Shown: piece after piece, positions 8,165 to 17,889 of the stretch
How positions within the stretch are numbered: the stretch's first letter is position 1
How the letters are laid out: the number at the start of each line of letters is the position of its first letter
NCBI GenBank assembly: GCA_964600665.1
Contig: CAZRKC010000012.1
Span: 1 to 63,233, forward strand
DNA from: CAZRKC01 sp964600665
GTDB lineage: Bacteria; Bacillota; SLNR01
Reading direction: 5' to 3'
DNA: 63,233 nucleotides
Made by a program: the position numbers and the translations under genes
The notes under the pieces: model-generated
What the model was told of the DNA's origin: nothing
Database searches by the model: none
Seen by the model: the letters and a program-made list of their open reading frames with translations, nothing else

Positions 8165-9532
8165 TTAATTATCTAGTAAGGAGAATACCACTTTGGCAAT
8201 ATCAGTGTTGTCAATATACCTGCCACGGATTGGGTCGACTGAACTCGCATACGAACGGAATAATCGTGCTGCATCCCCTTTTGCAAAAAATGGGATTAAA
8301 CTATTTGTATGATCACCGCTGTTCCATTGAGCCATGGGAAGATTATATTCTCCCATATTGATAACAGGGGTCCAAGCAGGATTTGAGCCAGGCCCAGTCA
8401 AATAACCAGTTTCATGGTCACCTGTCACAATCAGAAGTGTTTCACCCCAGTTTGAATTTGTGTTCACCCAGCGAATGACTGCAAGAACAGCATCATTGAA
8501 GTCCATTTGCTCTTCGATAAGCCGTCCTGTTTGATTTGCATGGCCAGCCCAATCAACCGCACCACCTTCAATCATCAATACAAATCCCTGCTCATTATTA
8601 TCAAGAGCATTCAATGCGACTTGAGTCATGGTCTTTAAGTCTGGTACATTTGCATTGAACGGCACCTGGAAGGGAGCTGCATTTCCGTCTCCACTCCTTG
8701 ATTGTTGCAGTGTTGTCGCAACTTGTGCTACACCAATTAATCGGTCCGGTGTTTCACCAGAGATTAAGGAATCGAACTCCCCTTTGGATTGAATAAATGT
8801 CCATGGATCTGGGTTCCCGTCCCCATTTGCGTCTGAGACAATCAAAGTTCCATCCACTAAACCGTCCCAAACACTTTCCCCTCCGACATAACGATAATCA
8901 TAACTGCTTCGTACCTGGCCATTGTTATCATAGTAAGGATGTCCAGCACCAATCAGCACATCTAAGGAACTCATGGTGATCATTTCATTCGCTATCGCAG
9001 AATAATTATTTCGATGAGCATTGTGTGCTACAAACGATGCTGGAGTTGCATGACTTATTTGTACAGTTGAAATCACACCAGTTGATTTCCCGAGATCTTC
9101 TGCCTGCTCCATGATATGCCGAAGTGGATTTCCATTCATATCGACTCCAATGGCTGCATCATATGTCTTAAAACCAGTGGACATTGCTGTACCTGCAGCA
9201 GCAGAATCTGTCGCTGCATTCCGAACATAATTAAAATCAGACCATGCTTTTGCTGGGTCATAAGAACCAACGGAATAAGTACTCATGGCATAACGAACAG
9301 GGAATTTCTCGTAAGACTGGGTCATCTCTTTACCGAATTCATAATAGTTTGTAGCTTTGATTTGGTTATAACCCCATCCATCACTGATCATAATGATTAC
9401 ATTTTTTGCTAAACCCTTTTCTGGATCTGCCTTCCCAGTTGCTAAAGTCACATTACTAGATGCAAGAGTGATAACAAGCGATAATGCAATAATTGAAGTC
9501 CAGAAATGTTTACTTAACTTGTTCTTTGACAT
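8165..9532 (-). CDS. Secreted alkaline phosphatase
   Basis: A 455-residue PhoA-type metalloenzyme that releases phosphate from monoesters outside the cell. A signal peptide covers about residues 1-32. Metal and nucleophile motifs are present: Asp51 in MISDGWG, the DSAAAGTA motif with Ser110 as phosphorylated residue, a late GDHETGYL metal-binding motif and a His-containing AGHANQTG. The start has a GGGGGG SD seven to nine bases upstream. Single gene. A pho-type operator is not evident to me, so phosphate control is only expected from the family. Confidence 0.93.
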   Translation of the reverse strand: MSKNKLSKHFWTSIIALSLVITLASSNVTLATGKADPEKGLAKNVIIMISDGWGYNQIKATNYYEFGKEMTQSYEKFPVRYAMSTYSVGSYDPAKAWSDFNYVRNAATDSAAAGTAMSTGFKTYDAAIGVDMNGNPLRHIMEQAEDLGKSTGVISTVQISHATPASFVAHNAHRNNYSAIANEMITMSSLDVLIGAGHPYYDNNGQVRSSYDYRYVGGESVWDGLVDGTLIVSDANGDGNPDPWTFIQSKGEFDSLISGETPDRLIGVAQVATTLQQSRSGDGNAAPFQVPFNANVPDLKTMTQVALNALDNNEQGFVLMIEGGAVDWAGHANQTGRLIEEQMDFNDAVLAVIRWVNTNSNWGETLLIVTGDHETGYLTGPGSNPAWTPVINMGEYNLPMAQWNSGDHTNSLIPFFAKGDAARLFRSYASSVDPIRGRYIDNTDIAKVVFSLLDN

Positions 9533-10434
9533 CTACTTCCCCCCTTTTTTATATTTCATGCTAATCGTACACAATAATCATTAATGGTTAATGAAAGAGA
9601 CATTATGAGTACATTAATTATCTGAAATTCAGGCTTATTATTACAAGTTTTATGTGCCTTGAGTTCGGGATCATTCTTGCGTTGATTGTGTTAAGGGAAT
9701 CTTGGCAACAGATTGAGTATAGGAAAAGAGGAAATAGCGCTAATTATGCATTCGAATATTTGTTCTGGATAAGTATATAGTGAGTAAAGAGAGGAATCGA
9801 GGGACAGAACAAACCAAAGTTGGTGGAGTGGATTTCTATGCCATGACAGCATCGGACAAATTATAACATGGCTATTTTGGAGGTTAAATGATCAATTAAC
9901 TTTGGCCTGAGTTCAAAAAAAGCGTATCCAAAAAATGAAGAAGACCCGGATTAATAAAGTATTACTAAACTTCTTCCTTACCTTTGCAAAAAGGGGTTAC
10001 ATAAGAATGTTTCAGTGATTCTGGCAGTGGATTAGTTCATGCAATTCGAACAAGCAAATAATCTAGTAACAGGGTTGAACAGGTGGGTTAGAAGAAGACA
10101 GGATGGTCATCGAGGAAGGCTGAAATGCTAACAGAATACTTATTAATTGTGGGAGTTGAGAAAAATTTTTGCGGGCTATGTGATATCATCAATGTTTGCC
10201 TTGCTCATAATAGTACGTAGTTTGGTATCAATTAGTCGATGTGATTGAGACATAATCACCAGTCGTGTTCCATTGAACACTGAATCTACAATGACTCGAG
10301 TTTACGACTATTATCAATGATAACCTTAGATTAACGGAAAGACCTCAAACCATTCTTCCGGTTGTTTGAGGTCTTCATTTCTTTATCGATTTATGCCGAG
10401 AACTTAATGAGTTTCAAATTGAATTTATACCCAT
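9533..10434. other. Long gene-free region
   Basis: About 900 AT-rich bases upstream of the alkaline phosphatase. All six frames are broken and no RNA family was recognised. It should hold the phosphatase promoter near 9540-9650 and ends with a terminator at 10339-10375. An ancient, decayed gene cannot be excluded. Confidence 0.5.
10339..10375. terminator. Probable bidirectional terminator
   Basis: Perfect 12-bp arms (10339-10350 with 10364-10375) around a 13-base loop, about 60 bases past the stop of the minus-strand kinase gene. T tracts are short on both sides. Confidence 0.6.
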
Positions 10435-10986
10435 TCACTTCACTTTTTGGGAGGAGTTATATATATATCGTGGTTCTTGAAGTATCGCTTGACCGATTGC
10501 TGATGGTGTTGATAGGTCAGAGCGAATCCGGTACTGCTGTGGAATATCATCCAGTGTTTCATCTTTTGCAAGATAGTTAATTCGCTCACGACCGACGATG
10601 GATGACGGTGACCGAAGCTCATCCCGCAAAACTAAAGTATCCGGGGAACATTCCAAAAACGCAGCCCTTACTTCCAGGGGATGACGGCTGATGTCCGCCA
10701 GGATATCCTGCATTTGCTCCCAAGAAAAACAGTAATCAATGACAAAAGAGATACGATGATTCGCAAAGATGGCGGAAAGTGCTTTCATCTGCTCCCACAA
10801 TAAACCCAAGAAAAACCCATCTTCATCGTCACAGGGATGAACCCATCCGCTTCGAATCATGTTATAGAGTTGATCCCCTTCCATGTGGGCCCAGATTCCG
10901 GAACCCTGAGTCGCGATGGCTTCAGACACGGTGGATTTACCAGCACCGGGCAGGCCGCTGATGACGACAACAGTTGGCTTATGCAT
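10435..10986 (-). CDS. P-loop AAA-type small kinase/ATPase
   Basis: A 183-residue nucleotide-binding protein with a Walker A loop GLPGAGKST at about residues 11-19, in the style of small-molecule kinases and zeta-toxin-like proteins. The substrate is unknown. ATG 10986 is chosen because GGAG lies nine bases upstream. The coding region overlaps the end of the preceding alpha/beta hydrolase gene by eight bases, so the two are translationally coupled and last in a four-gene minus-strand cluster. No antitoxin-like partner is present, so I do not call it a toxin. Confidence 0.75.
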   Translation of the reverse strand: MHKPTVVVISGLPGAGKSTVSEAIATQGSGIWAHMEGDQLYNMIRSGWVHPCDDEDGFFLGLLWEQMKALSAIFANHRISFVIDYCFSWEQMQDILADISRHPLEVRAAFLECSPDTLVLRDELRSPSSIVGRERINYLAKDETLDDIPQQYRIRSDLSTPSAIGQAILQEPRYIYNSSQKVK

Positions 10987-11800
10987 TATGCGTGACTCCT
11001 TCCAAAGGGAAATCAATCGTCTGGATAAACCGGTTTAGCACTTGATTAAAGAAACCAGGGTTGTCCATATTCGCATTGTGAGCTGCACCGGGAATAACCA
11101 CGGGTGTTAAGCTTTCTTTTTTTGCCCATTCGATGCTATAGGTTTGAACTTTTCCGGACCGGTCGTGCTCTCCGAATGTGATCAGCAGCGGCACGGTACT
11201 TTTAAACACCCGGGGGAAAACTTGCAAGCCATGATACACAGCCCCCATGATATCAGCAATCGCTTGTTTACTGTGGGTTGCGAGGGCTTTGAGTGCATAT
11301 TCTTGACCACCAATTGTCGCAGAAATATTTTTTGCGATGGTGCGGATCAGGTAACTGTATGGATACCATTGAAGCAAGGCCGGGGTAATTTTAAGCAGCC
11401 AACGATCCATCGCAGAATAGTATTCACCTGCCAAAGGTGATCCTCCTACGGAAGTGAGGCTGAGCATTCGTGAGGGATGCTCAAGCGCGAGTAGTTGCAG
11501 AATATAACAGCCCATGGATTGTCCAACAAAGTGAGCAACACCCACCTGTTCAGCATTCAGAATTTCGACCAGTGCATGCATGGCATGGGGAAGGGAGAAG
11601 TCTTGGTAAGGCCTGGAAAGGCCGTGGGCTGGACTATCCCACACCAAGACACGATGCTGAGTTGAAAAAGAGCCGGCCTGGTGGAGAAAAAGATCGTGAT
11701 CCATGGTCGCACCATGCAGCATAACGACCCAGCTACCCGTCTTACCAGCCACCCAGTAATGGACGGTGCCCCTCTCTGTGACAACGGTTTTATGTTCCAT
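10979..11800 (-). CDS. Alpha/beta hydrolase
   Basis: A 273-residue alpha/beta-hydrolase-fold enzyme. The oxyanion HG motif follows VVMLHG (25-30) and the nucleophile elbow is GQSMG (93-97) with Ser95; a catalytic His is expected in PGAAHNANMDNP near the C-terminus. No signal peptide, so cytoplasmic. Substrate unknown; family members include esterases, lipases and C-C hydrolases. It follows the YbjQ-like gene by only three bases and overlaps the kinase gene downstream, so it is part of one operon. Confidence 0.85.
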   Translation of the reverse strand: MEHKTVVTERGTVHYWVAGKTGSWVVMLHGATMDHDLFLHQAGSFSTQHRVLVWDSPAHGLSRPYQDFSLPHAMHALVEILNAEQVGVAHFVGQSMGCYILQLLALEHPSRMLSLTSVGGSPLAGEYYSAMDRWLLKITPALLQWYPYSYLIRTIAKNISATIGGQEYALKALATHSKQAIADIMGAVYHGLQVFPRVFKSTVPLLITFGEHDRSGKVQTYSIEWAKKESLTPVVIPGAAHNANMDNPGFFNQVLNRFIQTIDFPLEGVTHNA

Positions 11801-11803
11801 TGA

Positions 11804-12127
11804 TTAATTCTCGTTTTCGATAAAGCGAACGGCTGTACCATAGGCAAGGATTTCGGCCGCTCCGGACATGACAGAACTGGACGCATATCGCACATTGACG
11901 ATTGCATCTGCGCGTAATTTTTCCGCCTCTTGCACCATTCTCCGCGTTGCAATGGCCCTGGCTTCATTCATCATATCGGTATACGCGGTGAGCTCCCCAC
12001 CGACCAGCGTTTTTAGTCCGCTCATAATGTCCTGCCCCAAATGCCGAGATTGGATGGTGGAACCGGTGACCATGCCTAACATGGACAATGATTTACCAGG
12101 AATGTGATCAATACTGACTAAGATCAT
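11804..12127 (-). CDS. YbjQ/UPF0145 family protein
   Basis: A 107-residue protein of the YbjQ (UPF0145, heavy-metal-binding-domain-like) family: conserved GMVTGSTIQSRHLGQD block near residues 18-33 and the ADAIVNVRYASS block near 73-84. Members form small beta-rich pentameric rings; the function is not settled. Its start overlaps the end of the small membrane protein gene upstream by about 20 bases, which points to coupled translation. Confidence 0.88.
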   Translation of the reverse strand: MILVSIDHIPGKSLSMLGMVTGSTIQSRHLGQDIMSGLKTLVGGELTAYTDMMNEARAIATRRMVQEAEKLRADAIVNVRYASSSVMSGAAEILAYGTAVRFIENEN

Positions 12128-12341
12128 CTTTATCTTCCTCCTTTATTTCCACGATACGTTGGACTAAGACCACCAGTAACCCGACACTGAGTCCGAACAA
12201 TGCGCCCATGATCACGATCTTTTGGCCAAGGGGGATAACAGCGCCATATACTTGAAAAATCTTGACCATACCGAGGATTTGATAGAGAAGCCAGGAGAGA
12301 ATCAATCCGGCGACGAGAATGGGGGCCAAATATTTACGCAT
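12108..12341 (-). CDS. Small two-helix membrane protein
   Basis: 77 residues with two transmembrane helices (about 5-25 and 38-60) and an acidic, charged C-terminal tail. ATG 12341 has GAGGTG five bases upstream; longer versions have no SD. It is the first gene of the cluster with YbjQ, hydrolase and kinase. No family recognised. Confidence 0.65.
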   Translation of the reverse strand: MRKYLAPILVAGLILSWLLYQILGMVKIFQVYGAVIPLGQKIVIMGALFGLSVGLLVVLVQRIVEIKEEDKDDLSQY

Positions 12342-12529
12342 CTTTGCACCTCGATCAATCCAATATTTTCCCAAAGCATTCGATGAAACTGAATGGCTTT
12401 CCTGCAGGCATTTCGACTCAAGGGGGAATTTCTTGAGAATACTGGTCATTGCTTGACAAATATGATACATTTAATACTAAATCCGGTGGTCATCAGGATT
12501 TTGCGGTCACTGTCAAGGGAGGGGTTCAA

Positions 12530-13606
12530 TTGAAACGAGTCGATGAAAGGGATGTCATGTTCTCCCGATTAGGCTATCAGAAGGAATCTTTTCAGTATGA
12601 AGATTACTATGCACGAAATCCTCATAAGAAAGAAGTTGATGATCGGCTAAGGATGCCGCCGATGAAAGAAGGGAATCCATCCTTTGAACCCTTGAACACA
12701 CCTATTGGTGATGCGGTATTCCGGTTTCTCAAAGATATTAAAAGGTTTGCAGACGGGACAAAAGCGCAGGAGCAAATACCGGTGGAGTCGGTTCATATGA
12801 CTGCGAAATTAAAAGGGATGGCCCGATATTACGGTGCGAATTTGGTGGGTGTGGCTCGTTTGCAGGAAGACTTCTACTATTCTCATCGAGGTCGAGAACC
12901 CGAAGTCTATGGAGAGAAAATCGATCATTATCATGATTATGCCCTGGTATTTGCCGTCGAGATGGAAAAAGACATGATTGCAACGGCTCCTTTTGCACCG
13001 GAGGCGATCGAAGTTACCAAAGGGTATCTGGATGCAGCAATCATCGGTATGGCCTTAAGTTATTACATCCGTGAACTCGGATATGAAGCTCGCAATCATA
13101 TGGATGGGAATTATCTGCTACCCATGCCCGTATTGGCACAAGCAGCCGGTTTAGGTGAAATGGGTAAAATCGGGTTGCTGGTAACCAAGGAATATGGACC
13201 GCGGATCCGTTTGGGAGCGGTCACGACCAACATGCCTTTGATTGCAGATCAGAGGGAGTCATTTAACCTCTTGTCCTTTTGCAATCAGTGCAATAATTGT
13301 GCCCTCCGCTGTCCGTCACAAGCCATTCCGTTGGATTTTGCCGATGAGACGCATCATGGCAAAATATCCGACGATCAGTGTTTTGCCGTTTGGAAGCGGG
13401 TTTTTACTGATTGTGGAATCTGTTTAGCATCTTGTCCATTCTCATCAGGTCAGATACTTGAAGGCGTGGAAGGTCCCTACACACCGGAATTTGTTCGTGA
13501 GACGGTTCATCAGCACAATGAAAGGCTTTTTGCAAGCCGGATGGATCCGGCTCGGCCTTATCCATGGCTGCATGACCCAGTGGATGATGGTCCTGGAGAG
13601 AAATAG
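12530..13606 (+). CDS. Reductive-dehalogenase-like dicluster Fe-S protein
   Basis: A 358-residue soluble protein. The C-terminal part carries two ferredoxin-type cysteine sets: C251, C254, C257, C261 (CNQCNNCALRCP) and C284, C295, C298, C302 (CGICLASCP), fit for two 4Fe-4S clusters. The preceding region resembles the cobalamin-dependent domain of reductive dehalogenases and QueG (epoxyqueuosine reductase) proteins. There is no Tat signal, so it is not a classical respiratory dehalogenase. TTG 12530 is chosen because GGGAGGGG lies about seven bases upstream. The substrate is unknown: either a cytosolic dehalogenase-like reductase or an electron-transfer protein. Confidence 0.75.
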   Translation: MKRVDERDVMFSRLGYQKESFQYEDYYARNPHKKEVDDRLRMPPMKEGNPSFEPLNTPIGDAVFRFLKDIKRFADGTKAQEQIPVESVHMTAKLKGMARYYGANLVGVARLQEDFYYSHRGREPEVYGEKIDHYHDYALVFAVEMEKDMIATAPFAPEAIEVTKGYLDAAIIGMALSYYIRELGYEARNHMDGNYLLPMPVLAQAAGLGEMGKIGLLVTKEYGPRIRLGAVTTNMPLIADQRESFNLLSFCNQCNNCALRCPSQAIPLDFADETHHGKISDDQCFAVWKRVFTDCGICLASCPFSSGQILEGVEGPYTPEFVRETVHQHNERLFASRMDPARPYPWLHDPVDDGPGEK

Positions 13607-13614
13607 ATTGGAAG

Positions 13615-13646
13615 AAACAGATCCGCTCGACTGAGCGGATCTGTTT
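13615..13646. terminator. Bidirectional terminator
   Basis: Perfect 14-bp stem (13615-13628 with 13633-13646) and four-base loop between converging genes, with A and T runs on either side. Confidence 0.9.
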
Positions 13647-15227
13647 TCAGGTGTTTTTTCTCAACATCTTTCCGGCCAAAGTCTTCGTGTGGCGACCGCT
13701 GTCGATGACGACGCTGCCATTGACCAGGACATAGTCGATGCCATCAGGAAAACGGTGTGGATCTTGATAAGTGGCTGTATCTTTTACACGCGTCTGATCA
13801 AACAGCGTGATATCGGCCTTCATCCCTGGAGCAATCAATCCCCGATCTCGCAATCCGAGTCTCCAGGCTGGCAACCCTGTCATTTTCCGAACAGCTTCCT
13901 CAAGGCTGAGAATCTGCCGATCACGCACATAATGAGCTAAAATTCGTGGAAACGTTCCATAGTGGCGAGGATGAGGTTTCCCGTTTCCTAAAACACCCTG
14001 GGGTGAAAGGGAATTTCCGTCGCTTCCCACCATGATCAGGGGGTGTCGGTATAACATATCAATGTCTGCTTCGTCCATGGCAAAGCTGACCATACTAACC
14101 TCCCCATTCTCGCTGGCCAGTAAGTTGATAACAACATCGACGGGTGGTTGTCCCGTTATGTGGGCAATCGCCTCTATGCTTAATCCCTGATATTGAACGT
14201 TCTCCGGTTTAGTGACTGTGGCAATAAATATCTTGTCCCATGTACCCCGGGTCATGCGTATCTTGAGAATTCCCTCCGTGAGAGATTCCCGTTGGTCCGG
14301 ATCACGCAGTCTTGCCAGCAATGCAGTTTTTCCTCCGTCATGAGCCCACTTGGGTAGAAACATAGATAATCCGGTACTGGTCGCTTCGTATGGATAAACA
14401 TCACCGGACACATCGATATTTTCACTTATGGCATTATCCATCAAGGCAAGTATCGCTGGAGCGTTCCCCCACATGGCGCTTCCTGCGGCTTTCACATGGG
14501 ACCACTCCACAGGGATTCCAGTGGTGCGTCCGATATGAATGGCTTCTGCACCAGCGGTTAACACATCAGCCCCTTCATTGCGAATATGACTGACGTAAAT
14601 GCCACCATGCCGATGCACAGTTTTTGCCAGGCGAATAATCTCTGAAACCGGAGTGAAGCATCCTGGAGGATAGATAAGGCCCGTGGAAACGCCGAAGGCG
14701 CCATGTCGCATACCTTCATCCATCATCCGTTCCATTTGAGACAACTCGTCTTCGGTAGCCGGGCGGTCATCAAAACCAACGACGGACTTGCGTACGGTAC
14801 CGTGGCCGATCAAAGCAGCCACATTGACGGCACAACCGATACCTTCCATAAAGGAAAAGAACTCCGCTAAAGTTTGCCATGGGGCGTCTAATCCAAGGTC
14901 AGAGAATTTTACCCGCATGTCTTCGGCTGCTGCGCCCAAAACCGGTGCTGAAGAGTTACCACAGTTGCCCACGACCTCGGTTGTGACTCCCTGGTGAATC
15001 TTGCTCTCAGCTAGGGGATTGACCGGTAAAGTCGTATCAGAATGGGTATGAATGTCAATGAAGCCCGGTGAGGCCACCAGATGATCCGCCTCAATCACGC
15101 GATGGGCCGCTTCGTCAACCGTTCCCAGAGCTGTAATGATATTGCCTTTGATTCCGATATCGCCCCGAAACCAGGGGTTTCCCGTGCCATCGACGATTTT
15201 TGCTTTTTTGATCAGCGTATCCAGCAT
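13647..15227 (-). CDS. N-acyl-D-amino-acid deacylase family amidohydrolase
   Basis: A 526-residue amidohydrolase-superfamily enzyme resembling D-aminoacylases, which hydrolyse N-acyl-D-amino acids to D-amino acids. The metal motif GFIDIHTHSD is at about residues 55-64, and VVGNCGNSSAP (about 93-103) is characteristic of the D-aminoacylase group. Later blocks GHGTVR, STGLIYPPG and VGSDGNSLSP also fit. The ATG 15227 is chosen for the AAAGGAG about eight bases upstream. It lies next to, but apart from, the MTA/SAH nucleosidase gene on the same strand. Exact substrate unproven. Confidence 0.88.
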   Translation of the reverse strand: MLDTLIKKAKIVDGTGNPWFRGDIGIKGNIITALGTVDEAAHRVIEADHLVASPGFIDIHTHSDTTLPVNPLAESKIHQGVTTEVVGNCGNSSAPVLGAAAEDMRVKFSDLGLDAPWQTLAEFFSFMEGIGCAVNVAALIGHGTVRKSVVGFDDRPATEDELSQMERMMDEGMRHGAFGVSTGLIYPPGCFTPVSEIIRLAKTVHRHGGIYVSHIRNEGADVLTAGAEAIHIGRTTGIPVEWSHVKAAGSAMWGNAPAILALMDNAISENIDVSGDVYPYEATSTGLSMFLPKWAHDGGKTALLARLRDPDQRESLTEGILKIRMTRGTWDKIFIATVTKPENVQYQGLSIEAIAHITGQPPVDVVINLLASENGEVSMVSFAMDEADIDMLYRHPLIMVGSDGNSLSPQGVLGNGKPHPRHYGTFPRILAHYVRDRQILSLEEAVRKMTGLPAWRLGLRDRGLIAPGMKADITLFDQTRVKDTATYQDPHRFPDGIDYVLVNGSVVIDSGRHTKTLAGKMLRKNT

Positions 15228-15340
15228 TGGGATGTCTCCTTTCATTTTGGAAAGTCGCGAAGTTCGAGTGATGACGCCAGCGTTTCGGAAAGGGTTTTTT
15301 ACTTTCATCCAGAATAGTCAAGATGTCATCAGATGGTATG

Positions 15341-16039
15341 CTACAAAGTGGAAAGAAACGCACAGGTCAAATCTGCTGCTCGATTGGCGGCTAGACGGAT
15401 ACATGCTTTATAATCAAGATTCGCTTGTGCGTCTGCTTTGTCAGACAAGGACCGGATCACTAAACTGGGGATTTGGGCGAGGTAGCATGCTTGCGCAATA
15501 GCAGCACCCTCCATATCTACGCACAAACCGCCCAAGCCTTCGTAGAGGCCACGGCCTCTTTCATGGCTGGCGATAAAAGAATCACCGGTCAAGATCCGAC
15601 CTCGGACCACTTTCCCGAATCGGTGCGGGTCGGATTCACCGATACGGAGAGCACTTTCAATGAGGGCCGGGTCACCTGGCAGGGAGCGGATGCCCAAACG
15701 GGGGACAAAACCAAGTTCATAACCCAGCGCAGTCACATCCATATCATATTGGATGATATCTTCACCCAGGATAATGTCTCCAATGTCAAACCCCGGTGCA
15801 ATCCCACCGGCCACCCCTGTGAAGACGCCATGGGTGATGGCAAATTGGGACATCAGGATTTGGGTACACACTGCTGCATTGATTTTCCCGATCCCTGAAC
15901 ACACAGCCACCGCGGAATGATTTCCTAACTGGCCGGATACAAAGGTCATACCGGAAATGATCAAGTGTCTGGGATCGTGCAATTGTCTGATGACAGGGCC
16001 GATTTCTTCACTCATCGCCCCAATAATTCCGATTCGCAT
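15341..16039 (-). CDS. mtnN: 5'-methylthioadenosine/S-adenosylhomocysteine nucleosidase
   Basis: Cleaves MTA and SAH (and often 5'-deoxyadenosine) to adenine and the ribosyl product in the methionine-salvage and activated-methyl cycles. The 232-residue protein has the family's N-terminal IGIIGAMSEE, the GVAGG glycine loop and the VDMEGAAIAQ and RSLSDKAD motifs that supply the catalytic Glu and Asp. Length is normal. It is divergent, over about 70 bases, from an adenine-phosphoribosyltransferase-like gene whose usual substrate, adenine, is the product of this enzyme. Confidence 0.95.
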   Translation of the reverse strand: MRIGIIGAMSEEIGPVIRQLHDPRHLIISGMTFVSGQLGNHSAVAVCSGIGKINAAVCTQILMSQFAITHGVFTGVAGGIAPGFDIGDIILGEDIIQYDMDVTALGYELGFVPRLGIRSLPGDPALIESALRIGESDPHRFGKVVRGRILTGDSFIASHERGRGLYEGLGGLCVDMEGAAIAQACYLAQIPSLVIRSLSDKADAQANLDYKACIRLAANRAADLTCAFLSTL

Positions 16040-16111
16040 GCAATCACTCCTTTTTGAAACATCACTGTTTTTATTATATCATATGAAATACCTGCCGATG
16101 GAGGAAGCGCA

Positions 16112-16687
16112 ATGGGTCAGACATTCATCATCAATATTGCAGGCATCACGCGAACACTGCCGGTGATTCAAGTCGCACCGGATATATGTATTGCTTCATT
16201 TGTGATTTTGGGAGACACAGAGATGGTCAGCCGTGCCGCCGATGCTTTAATACCCTTGCTGCCTGATGCAGATTATTTGGTTACGGCGGAAGCCAAAGGG
16301 ATCCCTTTAGCACATGCATTGGCAGAACGGATGCTGATGCCCCGATATATCGTTGCACGTAAAAGTGTGAAAGCCTATATGGACGATCCATTAGAGGCCG
16401 ATGTGCAGTCCATCACCACAGCGAATCAGCAGAAGCTGTATCTGGATCGTGAGGATGCCCGGCGTATATTCGGAAGATCGGTGATTCTGGTGGACGATGT
16501 GATCAGTACGGGTCAGTCCATTGATGGGATTCGCAGACTCGTCCTCCAAGCAGGTGCAAAGGTCGTTGCGACTGCCTGCATTTTGATCGAAGGGGACAAC
16601 CAGCATGACATCATCCATCTCGGCCACCTTCCCCTGTTCAATGGAAAGGGTGACATCATATCGTCGTCGCATGCCGGTCTTGATTGA
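16112..16687 (+). CDS. Adenine-phosphoribosyltransferase-like protein
   Basis: A 191-residue type I phosphoribosyltransferase. The PRPP-binding loop VILVDDVISTGQS is at 124-136 and the N-terminal TAEAKGIPLAHALA block (58-71) resembles Apt/Xpt enzymes. It is somewhat longer than standard Apt and has an unusual C-terminus, so the base could be adenine, xanthine or another. The SD GGAGG is seven bases upstream of the ATG. It heads a plus-strand operon: PRTase, GIY-YIG/DUF7662 fusion (21 bases later), HD hydrolase (4-base overlap), MFS transporter (13 bases later). Divergent to mtnN. Confidence 0.85.
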   Translation: MGQTFIINIAGITRTLPVIQVAPDICIASFVILGDTEMVSRAADALIPLLPDADYLVTAEAKGIPLAHALAERMLMPRYIVARKSVKAYMDDPLEADVQSITTANQQKLYLDREDARRIFGRSVILVDDVISTGQSIDGIRRLVLQAGAKVVATACILIEGDNQHDIIHLGHLPLFNGKGDIISSSHAGLD

Positions 16688-16707
16688 AGTAGCAGGGAGG
16701 GAATGCA

Positions 16708-17889
16708 TTGACCAGGATAGAATCAATGATGATCCGGGATTTTGCCAAACGTATCGGTGGGACTTTAACTGAACAATACTATATTGGAGAGACCGAAGGA
16801 AAAGAGCGGATTACAGCCGATGGGTTAATTGTTTTCCGCTCAGGGGTGATGGATGCAAGCAGCGATCAATTGCTAGGTCGGAATGTGGTCGTGCTTTATG
16901 CAGTCGAAGGAATCGTGACTCCCGCACTGGTGGGTCGGGCAGCGTTTGGTATGGGATTGCTGCAGGCTTTGTTTCAACCATCCTCTCTTCGGTGTGTGAT
17001 CTTGTGCACTGAAGAAGATCCGATGGTGCGGACTGCAGTAGAGAAAATGAACGGGATGCAATTGATCATCGATCAGTCCAAGCAAAGTGAGAATCAACTG
17101 TTTGGCGTGGAGCGAATCTTTGGCGGGATTTCATTTCATTTTATCTGTAACATTGAACCCGTGCGTGAACATGACAGCGGCCGCATTCGGGAGTACTATC
17201 CTGAACGGGAATATCGAGGCACGATGCTGGTCCATAAATATGGAACGGGACCATTCTGTACATTTTCCATCCCGACTGCAGAATCTGGTGCAGAGGGGGT
17301 GTTTGTGATCACAGTTGACGGTGAGGCACGATATATCGGTAGTACCGAAGATCTTTACCAAAAGTTTTTCTATGGCTTCGGTCACATTCAGCCTCGGGAT
17401 TGCTTTACCGGTGGGCATCCAGAAAACTGTCGCATCAACCGGCTGATTTTGGGGGCAGTGCAGGAGGGGTTGGTCGTACGCCTTTTCTTCGCTCCCCTTG
17501 CAGAGCCGGAGAATGTGGAAGCACAGCTGATCAAACTCATTAAACCCAAATGGAACATCCACGGTAAACGTGCGGATCGGCAACGATTCCCTTTAGCACC
17601 AGGTGAAACCTTGTCACCGGGGAAGTGGGAGGGTAGAGGCCCTTCCGTCAGCAAACGGTACCGATTATTGTCTGCATACCTGTCAGCGCAGGAAGGCGAC
17701 GAACTGACACTCTCCTTTGCTCGTATTGAGGAAATTCTGGGGCACCCATTGCCGCCTTCTGCATTAAAATATGTGGCCTGGTGGTCCAATGGAAGTCAGA
17801 CGCAAGCGATGGCATGGTTGTCTGCCGGGTGGCGGGTCAAAAGCGTGCGGCTGGGCGAGAGTATTCTGTTCAGGAGGTTTGACCGATGA
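16708..17889 (+). CDS. Three-part protein: unknown N-domain, GIY-YIG-like module, DUF7662-like C-domain
   Basis: 393 residues. The N-terminal 140 residues are alpha/beta and might be a restriction-endonuclease-like fold, which is only inference. Residues 197-285 look like a GIY-YIG module: the strand GVFVITVDGEARYIGST, a Tyr-Gln-Lys helix, and a Glu (271) with PKWNIHG as the usual Glu and Asn end; the first motif reads FVI rather than GIY. Residues about 315-392 match DUF7662, a small domain often linked to nucleases and defence-type proteins (ALKYVAWWSNG and WLSAGWRV motifs). TTG 16708 has GGGAGGG six bases upstream. Its stop overlaps the next ATG (ATGA), so it is coupled to the HD hydrolase. 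Confidence 0.75.
   Translation: MTRIESMMIRDFAKRIGGTLTEQYYIGETEGKERITADGLIVFRSGVMDASSDQLLGRNVVVLYAVEGIVTPALVGRAAFGMGLLQALFQPSSLRCVILCTEEDPMVRTAVEKMNGMQLIIDQSKQSENQLFGVERIFGGISFHFICNIEPVREHDSGRIREYYPEREYRGTMLVHKYGTGPFCTFSIPTAESGAEGVFVITVDGEARYIGSTEDLYQKFFYGFGHIQPRDCFTGGHPENCRINRLILGAVQEGLVVRLFFAPLAEPENVEAQLIKLIKPKWNIHGKRADRQRFPLAPGETLSPGKWEGRGPSVSKRYRLLSAYLSAQEGDELTLSFARIEEILGHPLPPSALKYVAWWSNGSQTQAMAWLSAGWRVKSVRLGESILFRRFDR

Noticed and set aside
10435..10986. Zeta-type toxin
   Set aside because: Only the P-loop is shared; no antitoxin gene is adjacent and the zeta catalytic motifs are not evident.
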